Positions 29,747 through 38,452 of a stretch of DNA of 64,000 nucleotides are shown here, one piece after another. Position 1 is the first letter of the stretch, and each line of letters begins with the position of its first letter. The DNA comes from Psychrobacter celer (GTDB lineage Bacteria > Pseudomonadota > Gammaproteobacteria > Pseudomonadales > Moraxellaceae). The position numbers and the translations under genes are program-made. Under the pieces are notes generated by a model, which saw only the letters and a program-made list of their open reading frames with translations, did not search any database and was not told where the DNA came from. The stretch spans positions 98,746 through 162,745 of the forward strand of contig NZ_JABASU010000004.1 of assembly GCF_016107555.1 (NCBI RefSeq), in the 5' to 3' direction.

Positions 29747-31006
29747 TTATAACTGGGCTTTTAGCTGTGCCAGCTGCTGGTATAAGCGCTTAGTGTTTGC
29801 ATCGATGAGCGCACCACTTTGATAAAACGCATCCAAATGTACCTCAGTGTTTACGCTGTTTTCGCAGGGTCTAAACTCGACACCGATCAAAAACAAATCT
29901 TCCATCACAGGCGCTTGCATTTGTGCATTGAGCTCCGCCAACAGATCTTGATGTACACCGCGCACCTGCTCGGCGCTTAGCGAACCATGAGGATCTTGGG
30001 CATAAAACACCATCAGATAATGACGACCAAACGTCCTATAAGAGTGCTCGTGGCGGACATAGCCATTCCAGCGTGAGTCTTGATCCATGGTTCTATAAGC
30101 GAGGATTTTTTCTATCAAACACGCATAAGTATACATCGATTCATCAACTAATGTATCGACCTGTGCTTTTGGTAGCGGGCGCTGCGCCTCATAAGCATCT
30201 TTGATCAGATCATTAAACAGCTTATACCACATGCCTGTGTTTTTTTGGATCTCTGCCATTAGAGCCGCCGCAAAAGCCGTCTGCCCAGGCTCTGTGGCCT
30301 TAAGTAAGCGCGGCTCAATCTGGTCAATCAGCTCATACTTGACCAATTGCTCTTGTACAGCGATGGCTCTTTGATGAAAATCTGGCGACTGCAAAAACTC
30401 CGCCAGCAGCGTTGACTCATCTTGAAAGGATTCAAAACTCGTCAACTGACGACGATGAAAGTCTAAAAAGGCGGTCAAATCACTTGGCGTCACCAGTTGC
30501 CGCAAGATATCGATAAAGTTTTGATAACTAAAAACCTGCAGGACGCTTTGCTCATCATCCAAATCTAGCACGCAGTCTTCAGCAAAAAACTGACTGCCAT
30601 ACTCATAGCCAATAGCATAAGTCTGTGCCTCTGCACGGCCAGCATGGTGCTGGACTGCAAGCGACGTCAGACCGACGAAGTACACGGCTTTATCCCTCTG
30701 CACATCGCTATTTGTCAGAGATTTATCGTTTTTTTGATAAAGCGCTGCATGACGCTTGATCAGCTGATTGACGACTTCTTTTCGCCACTCGCGAACTTGG
30801 CTGCTATCAATGTCATGCTGACTTGCTTGCCTCATGACATCATTGACCAGCATATAAATACGCGCGTCAGAGAACTCAAAGACAAAATCATACCCCTGAA
30901 ACTGATCAGAGGTAAGTGTGTCATCGTTTGCAGTTTCATACAGCGACAAAAAGCTTTGCTGAACCATCTGTTGCCAAATTGAAGAGGCAGCTTGCTGAGT
31001 ATCCAT
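29747..31006 (-). CDS. Unrecognised 419-aa protein upstream of dnaX
   Basis: No family was recognised. The sequence is soluble, rich in Gln, Leu and acidic residues, and predicted mostly helical, with no signal peptide, membrane segment or nucleotide motif. A C-terminal region (residues about 310-390: GYVRHEHSYRTFGRHYLMVFYAQDPHGSL ... LFLIGVEFRPCENSV) looks like a compact alpha/beta domain. AGGGAT precedes the ATG. It lies directly upstream of dnaX on the same strand, with about 70 bases between, which suggests co-transcription. Function is unknown. Confidence 0.8.
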   Translation of the reverse strand: MDTQQAASSIWQQMVQQSFLSLYETANDDTLTSDQFQGYDFVFEFSDARIYMLVNDVMRQASQHDIDSSQVREWRKEVVNQLIKRHAALYQKNDKSLTNSDVQRDKAVYFVGLTSLAVQHHAGRAEAQTYAIGYEYGSQFFAEDCVLDLDDEQSVLQVFSYQNFIDILRQLVTPSDLTAFLDFHRRQLTSFESFQDESTLLAEFLQSPDFHQRAIAVQEQLVKYELIDQIEPRLLKATEPGQTAFAAALMAEIQKNTGMWYKLFNDLIKDAYEAQRPLPKAQVDTLVDESMYTYACLIEKILAYRTMDQDSRWNGYVRHEHSYRTFGRHYLMVFYAQDPHGSLSAEQVRGVHQDLLAELNAQMQAPVMEDLFLIGVEFRPCENSVNTEVHLDAFYQSGALIDANTKRLYQQLAQLKAQL

Positions 31007-31181
31007 AATATCCCTATAAATGTGCGCTCTAAAATTCTGAGCCTATTCCTTAAAAGTAGAAAAACTTACAAAAGCAGAAAAACCTGCTTATGTTTAGTTT
31101 AGTCTCAGCACAGATTGATGGCAAGCAAAGCCCTTTTCGCTTGTTTTTTGACCGCTAAGCGCATAGCATATATTAAGCTTT

Positions 31182-32720
31182 CTAGCTTTCTAGCTTGCGA
31201 CGCATGTGCGGAAACAAGATCACATCACGAATACTCGCCGAATCTGTAAATAGCATCACCAAACGGTCGATACCGATACCCTCACCGGCAGTCGGTGGCA
31301 AGCCATAAGACAAGGCTTCGATGTATTCTTCATCGAAATGCATGGCTTCGTCGTCGCCCGCGTCTTTTTCGGCGACCTGACCGTGAAAACGCTCTGCTTG
31401 GTCTGCTGGGTCGTTAAGCTCACTAAAGCCATTGGCCAATTCGCGGCCACCGATGAACAGCTCAAAGCGATCGGTGATTTCTGGATTGTCATCGCTGCGG
31501 CGCGCCAGCGGTGAAGTCTCAGCTGGGTACTCAGTGATAAAGGTTGGCTGGCGCAGCTGATGCTCGGCCGTTTCTTCAAAGATAATGGTTTGTAGTTTAC
31601 CCACACCAAACACGTCTTTTACTGGTTGCTTGAGCGTTGTTGATACATACTCTGCCAGATAGTCACGATCATTGATACGTGACATGTCGAAGTTTTCGGC
31701 GTATTTGGCAATCGCATCAGACATAGACAGACGCACAAATGGCGCTTTTAGGCTGATGGCTTCTCCTTGGTAAGTAAGCTCTGTGGTACCCAAGATATCC
31801 ATTGCCAATTCGTTAAATAAACGCTCGGTCAAATCCATCAAATCATGATAATCAGCATAGGCTTGATAAAACTCAATCATGGTGAATTCAGGGTTATGAC
31901 GGGTCGATACCCCTTCATTACGGAAGCTGCGGTTGATCTCAAATACTTTCTCAAAACCACCGACCACTAAGCGCTTTAGATAAAGCTCAGGAGCAATGCG
32001 TAAATATAACGGCATATCTAGCGCGTTATGATGGGTCACAAATGGACGCGCCACTGCGCCACCTGGAATGGGATGCATCATCGGCGTTTCTACTTCCATA
32101 AAACGCTCACCCAGCATAAACTTGCGAATACCACTGATCACTTGACTGCGAACCATAAAGGTATCGCGTGTGGTCTCATTGGTCATCAAGTCAAGATGGC
32201 GATTGCGATAGCGGGCCTCTACATCGGCGAGGCCATGGAATTTGTTTGGCATCGGGCGTAGCGACTTGGTCAATAACGTGAACTCTTCGATATGGACGTA
32301 TAAGTCGCCTTTACCCGAGCGTCCGATATAGCCTGACACCCCAACGATATCACCCAAATCCAATGATTTGATGGTGGCAAGTGTTTCTGGATCCAGCTCT
32401 TTACGAGCGACATATAGCTGAATACGACCCGTCATATCTTGAATGACAATAAACGCGCCGCGGTTCAACATGACGCGTCCTGCCACGTTGACCTGAGTTT
32501 TTTCGCCTTTTGCGACGTTGTCTTCGATTTCTTGTTTTGAGATACCTTCAAAGGCGGTTTGCAAATCTTTGGCGTAATCTGTGCGTTTAAAGGTGTTTGG
32601 ATACGCCGGCTTGCCCGACTCTGTGATAGCGTCTAGCTTGGCTTGCAGTTGGGCAATCAGCTCATTGGATTCTTCTAATGTGGGCGCTTGCTCTTGGTTT
32701 TGATTATTGTGCTTTGACAT
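31182..32720 (-). CDS. lysS: Lysyl-tRNA synthetase, class II
   Basis: Charges tRNA-Lys. The 512-aa protein has the N-terminal OB-fold anticodon domain ([27 protein letters not shown]) and the class II motifs: motif 1 region [21 protein letters not shown], motif 2 [20 protein letters not shown], and motif 3 [14 protein letters not shown]. The start is the ATG of MSKHNNQN, since the longer frame begins with TTG. Length and order are standard. Confidence 0.96.
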   Translation of the reverse strand: MSKHNNQNQEQAPTLEESNELIAQLQAKLDAITESGKPAYPNTFKRTDYAKDLQTAFEGISKQEIEDNVAKGEKTQVNVAGRVMLNRGAFIVIQDMTGRIQLYVARKELDPETLATIKSLDLGDIVGVSGYIGRSGKGDLYVHIEEFTLLTKSLRPMPNKFHGLADVEARYRNRHLDLMTNETTRDTFMVRSQVISGIRKFMLGERFMEVETPMMHPIPGGAVARPFVTHHNALDMPLYLRIAPELYLKRLVVGGFEKVFEINRSFRNEGVSTRHNPEFTMIEFYQAYADYHDLMDLTERLFNELAMDILGTTELTYQGEAISLKAPFVRLSMSDAIAKYAENFDMSRINDRDYLAEYVSTTLKQPVKDVFGVGKLQTIIFEETAEHQLRQPTFITEYPAETSPLARRSDDNPEITDRFELFIGGRELANGFSELNDPADQAERFHGQVAEKDAGDDEAMHFDEEYIEALSYGLPPTAGEGIGIDRLVMLFTDSASIRDVILFPHMRRKLES

Positions 32721-32833
32721 AATACTTCTCAAAATGATTAGGTAATGAAATAAAAAACATAAAAATAATAGTAGAGCAGCTAAGAATACTGCCCGTTTAG
32801 ATGGTACTTATCAATCTTTGCGACGCGCGGCTA

Positions 32834-33925
32834 TTAATCGCCGCCACCGATACTGGCCATCAAGTCTGCTTGGTGCTCACGCAGTAGCGCATCAAGCAGC
32901 TCATCTAAATCGCCTTCCATGATTGAATCGAGCTTATAGAGAGTTAGGTTGATGCGGTGGTCGGTCATACGCCCTTGCGGGAAGTTATAGGTGCGGATAC
33001 GCTCACTACGATCGCCGCTACCGACGAGGTCACGACGCATCTCATCTGCGGTATCGACCTGCGCTTGTACTTTGGCCTGCTGAATGCGTGATATCAGCAT
33101 TTGCATCGCTTTTGCGCGGTTTTTGTGCTGGCTACGCTCTTGCTGACACTCTGCCACCACGCCTGTCGGTATGTGCGTCAAGCGCACCGCTGAGTCGGTG
33201 GTGTTGACGTGCTGACCACCTGCGCCACTTGAACGATACGTATCCATCTTGATATCAGCAGGATTGAGCTCTACTGTATCATCAATCTCAACTTCTGGCA
33301 TGACAGCCACCGTACACGCGGATGTGTGGACACGGCCTTGACTTTCTGTTTCTGGTACACGCTGGACACGATGCGCGCCTGACTCAAACTTTAGGCGTCC
33401 ATAGACGCCGGTGCCTGAGACACGGGTGATGATTTCTTTGTAGCCGCCGTGCTCGCCCTCATTTGCCGATAGCACCTCAACAGTCCAGCCTTGGTTTTGT
33501 GCATACTTTTGGTACATACGGAACAAGTCACCAGAGAAAATCGCCGCTTCATCACCGCCCGTCCCAGCGCGAATCTCCAAAAACGCTGGTACCTTATCAT
33601 TCGGGTCTTTGGGCAGCATCATGACGTTGAGCGCTTCTTCCATCTCAGCGATGGTTTCACGAGCACTGTCGATCTCATCGATCAGCATCTCTTTCATGTC
33701 AGGATCAGTGGCGTCAGCCAGCATCGCCTCAGCATCTGCTTGATCAGTTTCTGCACGCCCATAGTTCTGCCATAACGTGGTGATGTCCATCAGGTCACTA
33801 TGCTCAACAGACAGCTCACGAAATTTATTATTGTCACTGATGACACTAGGATCGGATAATAAGGCGGTGACCTCTTCATAACGGTCTACCATCTGGTCTA
33901 AACGCAGGCGTAAGGATTCTTTCAT
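32834..33925 (-). CDS. prfA: Peptide chain release factor 1
   Basis: Recognises UAA and UAG and triggers peptide release. The 363-aa protein carries the GGQ motif in [20 protein letters not shown], which is methylated in many bacteria. The codon-recognition PxT motif reads PET in [16 protein letters not shown], an accepted variant of the E. coli PAT. The ATG of MKESLRLRL was chosen because an in-frame upstream extension starts with TTG. No hemK/prmC follows in this window; the neighbour downstream is lysS. Confidence 0.96.
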   Translation of the reverse strand: MKESLRLRLDQMVDRYEEVTALLSDPSVISDNNKFRELSVEHSDLMDITTLWQNYGRAETDQADAEAMLADATDPDMKEMLIDEIDSARETIAEMEEALNVMMLPKDPNDKVPAFLEIRAGTGGDEAAIFSGDLFRMYQKYAQNQGWTVEVLSANEGEHGGYKEIITRVSGTGVYGRLKFESGAHRVQRVPETESQGRVHTSACTVAVMPEVEIDDTVELNPADIKMDTYRSSGAGGQHVNTTDSAVRLTHIPTGVVAECQQERSQHKNRAKAMQMLISRIQQAKVQAQVDTADEMRRDLVGSGDRSERIRTYNFPQGRMTDHRINLTLYKLDSIMEGDLDELLDALLREHQADLMASIGGGD

Positions 33926-34091
33926 AAAAGGACTTTTAATCAAATGAGGGGAATAAGAGAGTGATTATAGCAAATTTTTCCGTTTAAATTAAAACCTGTC
34001 AGCAATCTGCCTATTATACTCATAAATTACCGCCTGTGCGGCCGAGCAGAAGTGATAGAAATCAATAGCTTGATACCATATCCTACTGACA

Positions 34092-34123
34092 TAAAAAAAT
34101 AGCCAAGATTGCTCTTAGCTATT
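34092..34123 (-). terminator. Terminator of the FabH-like gene
   Basis: On the minus strand an imperfect stem AAATAGCTAAGAG / CTTGGCTATTT is followed by a T run, about 75 bases past the stop of the 34200-35345 gene. Confidence 0.65.
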
Positions 34124-34199
34124 TGTTGTTGTCGGTAGTGAACAACAGGTAACAGTAACTATCAGCCGCCGTGCTAGGTGCTAGCGGTATCGCTGTCGT

Positions 34200-35345
34200 T
34201 TATACCTTGCGCACCAGCACCGAGCCGATCGAGTAACCTGCGCCAAATGAGCAAATCACACCCAAATCACCTGATGCCAGCTTGTCTTTGTAGCGATGGA
34301 AGACAATCATCGGACTGGCTGAGCTGGTATTGGCAAACTCATCGATGACGCTTGGCACGATGGCTTTGTCCGCATCACGCCCCACGACCGTGCGCAAGAT
34401 AAGATCTAGCATATTGGCATTTGCTTGGTGCAGCCACATCATCTTAATGTCGCTTGCTTGTAGCTCGTTGTCATGCAGGTGCTCAGTGATAATCTCTGAT
34501 ACCTTTGGACAGACCTCACGGAACACTTTGCGACCGTTTTGTAAAAACAGCTTGTCCGTGACCGGCTCTTTGATATCAGGATACATCTCAGTCTGCGCCG
34601 CCAAAAACTCGGAGCGATCCATAAAACCGTATTCGTTTTTGATGTTGGTTGAAAACTGAGTAAACAGTTTTGAGTTGATAATCTCATAACCTTTAGGCGT
34701 CTCTAGCTCTTCGACGATAGAAGCCGTCGCCACATCACCAAAGATAAAATGACTATCACGGTTGCGCCAGTTTAAATGCGCTGAGGTAATCTCGACGTTG
34801 ACGACGGCGACGCGCTTAGCCAGTCCTGAGATAATTGAGCCGTGCGCTTGTGACAGACCAAAAGTGGCGGCACTACAAGCGACGTTCATGTCATAAGCGA
34901 AACCGCCTACCATGCCGATTGCCTCTTGGATCTCGATGGCGACGGCAGGATAAGTGCGCTGAAAGTTAGAACAGGCTAGAATAATACCGTCTAGATCATT
35001 TGCCTCAAGTCCAGCGTCCGCTAGGGCATCATTCAATGCCGCTACGCCCATCTCAGCCATGACTGATAGCTCTTCGCCAAGCTGGCGATAAGGAATCACA
35101 GGTGCCATGATTTCAGGATCTAAGATCCCGTCTTTTTCCATGACATAGCGTGATTTGATGCCAGATACTTTTTCGATAAATGCAGCTGATGAAGGCTGCA
35201 GTGCGGTCACAGTTTCTGCTGCGATCTCGTCGGCATGCTCATTGTTGTAGTTTTCGACATACTGGTTAAATGAAGCCACCAGCTCTTCATTGCTGATGCT
35301 ATAAGGAGGAACGTATAGGCCGGTGCCCGTGATACAAGTCGTCAT
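34200..35345 (-). CDS. Beta-ketoacyl-ACP synthase III family protein
   Basis: Thiolase-fold condensing enzyme related to FabH. The 381-aa protein has the nucleophile cysteine in [20 protein letters not shown], the histidine in [16 protein letters not shown], and the Asn motif [17 protein letters not shown]. It is about 60 aa longer than FabH, with an N-terminal extension ([16 protein letters not shown]) like the Pseudomonas PA3286-type enzymes. Those feed beta-oxidation-derived acyl-CoA into fatty acid synthesis, so a similar role is inferred. AAGGAAG precedes the ATG. No other fatty acid genes adjoin it; fabI lies 23 kb away. Confidence 0.88.
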   Translation of the reverse strand: MTTCITGTGLYVPPYSISNEELVASFNQYVENYNNEHADEIAAETVTALQPSSAAFIEKVSGIKSRYVMEKDGILDPEIMAPVIPYRQLGEELSVMAEMGVAALNDALADAGLEANDLDGIILACSNFQRTYPAVAIEIQEAIGMVGGFAYDMNVACSAATFGLSQAHGSIISGLAKRVAVVNVEITSAHLNWRNRDSHFIFGDVATASIVEELETPKGYEIINSKLFTQFSTNIKNEYGFMDRSEFLAAQTEMYPDIKEPVTDKLFLQNGRKVFREVCPKVSEIITEHLHDNELQASDIKMMWLHQANANMLDLILRTVVGRDADKAIVPSVIDEFANTSSASPMIVFHRYKDKLASGDLGVICSFGAGYSIGSVLVRKV

Positions 35346-35632
35346 AATAAGCTTCCTTGTCTACTGCGGTAGTGCTTGGATAAGCGTAAAAGTGAAAAAA
35401 TAAGGATGTTTTGGTTTCGGTGAATAAATGTAAACTTAAAATCAGAGCCTTTATTATGCCTGAATATTATTATTTTTCTAATACTTTGTTACAAATAATG
35501 CATTTGTGACGAAAAATAAGCAAAGACGACCTTTATTTGTGGGCATCTACGCTATAATTACGAGGCTCAGGGCGTGATATGCGACTATTAAGCGCTCGCA
35601 AACAGTCAAAGCGTTTATATTTAGGAATATTA

Positions 35633-36376
35633 ATGGTAGAACTTTTTAATTGGCTTTTTGGTCAATATGCGGACTACTCCACCTTATTTATCAGTCTAGA
35701 GCTCATCGCCGTCAGCTGCGGGGTTGCAAGTGTGCTGCTGGCGAGTCGACTCAATGTCTTAGTCTTCCCTATCGGTCTGATCAGTACGGCGATCTTTGTT
35801 TATTTGCTATGGCAGTGGCAGTTGTTTGGCGATATGTTTATCAATGCCTATTATACCGTAATGAGCCTATATGGCTGGATTAATTGGTCAAAAAACAAAG
35901 CAAACAACACCGTTTCAGACCATATCAACCCTACCAGCAAGCAAGACCGCGCGCTCAAGGAGGCTGAGAGCGCCATCCAAGTTGAGCGGCTAAGCACAAA
36001 AGACTTGCCCATACTAGCGAGTCTGGCCGCGGCCACCATGGCCTTTGTGGCACTGGTGTATTACTTCCGCCCCGTGATAAACAATGGCTTTAGCTTTGAG
36101 GGTACCGTGCTGGGACTGCAGTTATTTACGTGGGTCGACTACACCGACATGCTAACCACGGCGCTGTTTTTGATGGCGATGTGGCTGATGGCACGACGCA
36201 AAATTGAGCACTGGCTATTGTGGATCGTCGCCGATGCCATCTCCGTACCGCTATACTTTTATAAAGGTCTCACCTTTACTGCACTACAATACGTAGTCTT
36301 CACTCTGATCGCAATCTGGGCTTATTATGAATGGCAACAACGCTATCGCAAACAACCTCAAACAGCATACGCCTAA
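35633..36376 (+). CDS. pnuC: Nicotinamide riboside transporter PnuC
   Basis: Membrane carrier that takes up nicotinamide riboside for NAD salvage. The 247-aa protein has seven hydrophobic segments and the PnuC pattern: FNWLFGQYADYST, the YGWINWSKNKA motif after the third segment, and IVADAISVPLYFYKGL near the end. The ATG at 35633 has AGGA six bases upstream and is preferred over an earlier in-frame ATG at 35579. The 3' end overlaps the kinase gene by 50 bases. Transport and phosphorylation are thus coupled, as the family works by metabolic trapping. Confidence 0.92.
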   Translation: MVELFNWLFGQYADYSTLFISLELIAVSCGVASVLLASRLNVLVFPIGLISTAIFVYLLWQWQLFGDMFINAYYTVMSLYGWINWSKNKANNTVSDHINPTSKQDRALKEAESAIQVERLSTKDLPILASLAAATMAFVALVYYFRPVINNGFSFEGTVLGLQLFTWVDYTDMLTTALFLMAMWLMARRKIEHWLLWIVADAISVPLYFYKGLTFTALQYVVFTLIAIWAYYEWQQRYRKQPQTAYA

Positions 36377-36926
36377 ATCCGTCGTCAATGTCGCAGTATT
36401 GGGCGCTGAAAGCACTGGCAAGACCACGTTGTGCCGAGATCTGGCGGCGCATTTTGCCAGTCCTTGGGTGCCAGAGTATATGCGCACTTACCTACAAGCC
36501 AAATGGGATAACGAGCAGCTGACCTGTACGTGGGAGGATTTATTGCCCATCGCGCAAGGTCAGATTGAGTTAGAAAACAAACGCGCAATGCAAGCGGCAC
36601 AGCTACCTGCTGGCCAGCGTTATGTATTCTGTGATACCAGCTTGTTTGAGCTGATGGTTTATTCAAACTGGTACTATGGCGACTGTCCTCTTGCCCTGAC
36701 TCAGGCGGCACTGGCGCATCATTATGACCTGATACTACTGACTGAGGTCGATACGCCGTGGGTCGCCGATGACTTGCGTGATGCGCCGCATGAGCGTGAT
36801 GATATTAGCCGCTACTTTGCAGATCAGCTTAGTGTTCATCACAAGTCATTTAGACGTATTGGTGGTGGTAGACAGACTCGTGTTATGCAGGTAGCAGAGT
36901 GGTTAAACAATTTTGATTGTGTGTAA
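36327..36926 (+). CDS. Nicotinamide riboside kinase (NadR-type ATPase)
   Basis: Phosphorylates imported nicotinamide riboside to NMN. The 199-aa protein corresponds to the C-terminal kinase domain of NadR: P-loop GAESTGKTTLC (about residues 26-36), FCDTSLFELMVYSNWYYG, and the C-terminal RRIGGGRQTRVMQV. It lacks the helix-turn-helix and adenylyltransferase domains of enterobacterial NadR, so it is a kinase only. The ATG lies within the end of pnuC. A degraded relative of its C-terminus sits 1.2 kb downstream at 38102-38257. Confidence 0.9.
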   Translation: MNGNNAIANNLKQHTPKSVVNVAVLGAESTGKTTLCRDLAAHFASPWVPEYMRTYLQAKWDNEQLTCTWEDLLPIAQGQIELENKRAMQAAQLPAGQRYVFCDTSLFELMVYSNWYYGDCPLALTQAALAHHYDLILLTEVDTPWVADDLRDAPHERDDISRYFADQLSVHHKSFRRIGGGRQTRVMQVAEWLNNFDCV

Positions 36927-36929
36927 ATT

Positions 36930-36946
36930 TTTGCTTAGGCTATTTT
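36930..36946 (+). repeat. Copy 3 of the dispersed motif
   Basis: TTTGCTTAGGCTATTTT starts 3 bases after the nicotinamide riboside kinase stop codon, between convergent genes. Confidence 0.7.
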
Positions 36947-36970
36947 AATAAAAACAATGACTGGTATGGC

Positions 36971-37654
36971 TTATCTGACAATCTGGCTATTGAGCGCTTT
37001 TGCCCAGTTTTTGCAGTTATTCTGACACCGCGAGCATACTTGATCAGGGCTTGTGATATGCTCGATATAACCGCAGTACATGCAAGCATAATGCACGCCT
37101 GACTCTACCTTCTCCACTGGCTGATACTGCTTAGGAAAAAGCGGCATACCGTAGCCTGTTTGCTCAGGTGGGTATAATAAGACGCTAAAATTGCCATCGG
37201 TTTCTAGCAGGCCGGTACGCACTTGCCCTAGATGCTCCACGCCCTGCTGACGCATCTCAGCAAAAAACTCATCGTGCGACATCTTGCCTTTTTTGATTTT
37301 GTCGAGCACCAGCATCCCATCTTCTACGATATACAGCGATTTTCCTTCTAGCAAATTTTCAAACGGCTGAAACTTCATCATCGCCCACGTACACAAGCGA
37401 TACAGCAAGATGACGGTACTCATAATCAGCACCGCTTGGATGATCGGTAAATCCTCAGTAAACATCGGGTCGCCAGCGATAGAGCCTAATGACAAAATGA
37501 TAGTCAGCTCAAATATAGACAACTGACGGACGCCGCGCTTACCCGTAAAGCGCAAGAACGTAATAATCAGTACAAACATCACAGTCACACGTACCAATAT
37601 CTCTAGGACAAATGCCCACGTGGTATCATAAATAAAAATACTCGCCCAATCCAT
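36971..37654 (-). CDS. DUF421 (YetF-type) membrane protein with zinc-ribbon tail
   Basis: The 227-aa protein has three N-terminal membrane segments followed by the cytoplasmic DUF421 domain with the family signature (FTGKRGVRQLSIFELTIILSLGSIAGDP, then LEGKSLYIVEDGMLV and EFFAEMRQQGV). The family's function is unknown; Bacillus relatives are linked to spore and membrane biology. The last 40 residues hold two CxxC pairs (CMYC and CSRC, with one more Cys after), which look like a small zinc ribbon or rubredoxin-like knuckle. AAGGA precedes the ATG. Convergent with the kinase gene. Confidence 0.88.
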   Translation of the reverse strand: MDWASIFIYDTTWAFVLEILVRVTVMFVLIITFLRFTGKRGVRQLSIFELTIILSLGSIAGDPMFTEDLPIIQAVLIMSTVILLYRLCTWAMMKFQPFENLLEGKSLYIVEDGMLVLDKIKKGKMSHDEFFAEMRQQGVEHLGQVRTGLLETDGNFSVLLYPPEQTGYGMPLFPKQYQPVEKVESGVHYACMYCGYIEHITSPDQVCSRCQNNCKNWAKALNSQIVR

Positions 37655-37730
37655 AAACGGTTCCTTGTTGTTATTTTTAATAACGCTCTATTTTATGCAA
37701 AACTTGCGTCAATCACTGTAGGAATTATTT

Positions 37731-38110
37731 TTGAAAGCCACCTTTTATACCATAGTCGCGTTAATTGCATTTGCCGCAAACTCTTTATTTTGTAGGATGG
37801 CGCTGGCGGAGGGCTATATCGATGCTTGGAGCTTCACCACCCTTCGCCTGCTGAGTGCCGCGATGAGCTTGGCGGTGGTGATGTCGGTGCACACCTACTG
37901 GCTGCATCAGCACAAACCACATCAACAAATGCCACGTCAAAAAAACCTACATCTAAATACCGCGACTGATGACGCTATTTTACAAGATAAAGGTAGCTGG
38001 ATAAGTAGTATCAGTCTGGTGGTTTATGCGCTTTGTTTTTCGATTGCATATACAGCATTAGATACAGGCACAGGCGCGCTGATTTTGTTTTCGGCAGTAC
38101 AGCTGACGAT
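37731..38110 (+). pseudogene. Truncated EamA/DMT transporter (first copy)
   Basis: The first ~127 codons align throughout with the intact EamA gene at 40861 (same TTG start, FYTI.AL.AFA.NSL.CRMAL, DKGSW.SS.SLVVYALCFS, DTGTGALIL). Homology stops at SAVQLT, near 38110. The frame then runs 40 codons into unrelated frame-shifted sequence and stops at 38231. Only about three of ten membrane segments remain, so it is unlikely to work as a transporter. The break point coincides with the start of a nadR-like fragment. Confidence 0.85.
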
Positions 38111-38257
38111 CTACGTGATAGTCCTTTCGAGCGCAAGGCTATTAGTGCACGGTTTGAGGATGAGTTTAATGACTATCACAAAGGGTTTCGGCGTATCGGT
38201 GGTGACAGAATGTCGCGAGTACGGCAAGTAGCAGTCCGCTTGCAAGAATTAAGCTAA
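38102..38257 (+). pseudogene. 3' fragment of a second NadR-type kinase gene
   Basis: In the frame one base off from the EamA remnant, 51 codons read ADDLRDSPFERKAISARF ... HKGFRRIGGDR ... RVRQVA. This aligns over its full length, with over half the residues identical, to the last ~50 residues of the kinase at 36327-36926. The fragment ends with its own stop codon and, like the intact gene, is followed at once by TTGCTTAGGCTATTT. No start or P-loop remains. Confidence 0.85.
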
Positions 38258-38258
38258 T

Positions 38259-38275
38259 CTTGCTTAGGCTATTTA
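38259..38275 (+). repeat. Copy 4 of the dispersed motif
   Basis: CTTGCTTAGGCTATTTA begins 2 bases after the stop of the nadR-like fragment, mirroring copy 3 after the intact kinase gene. Confidence 0.7.
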
Positions 38276-38452
38276 TTAAAGATAGCTATTAAGACAACGT
38301 CAAAACCTGCCAATACCAGTGCCTCCATTCATTTTCATAGTTTTTCCATCTTTCTTGCACCGCTTTTTAGTATTGCTTCTCTACGCTGTTATTTAACTTT
38401 ACGGACTTGTTATCTGAGTCGCTAGTTAAATCATCAGCTTGAGGACATTCGC

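Noticed and set aside
35553..35558. Promoter -10 box TATAAT before pnuC
   Set aside because: The -10 matches, but no acceptable -35 was found at the right distance, so it is not listed as a feature.
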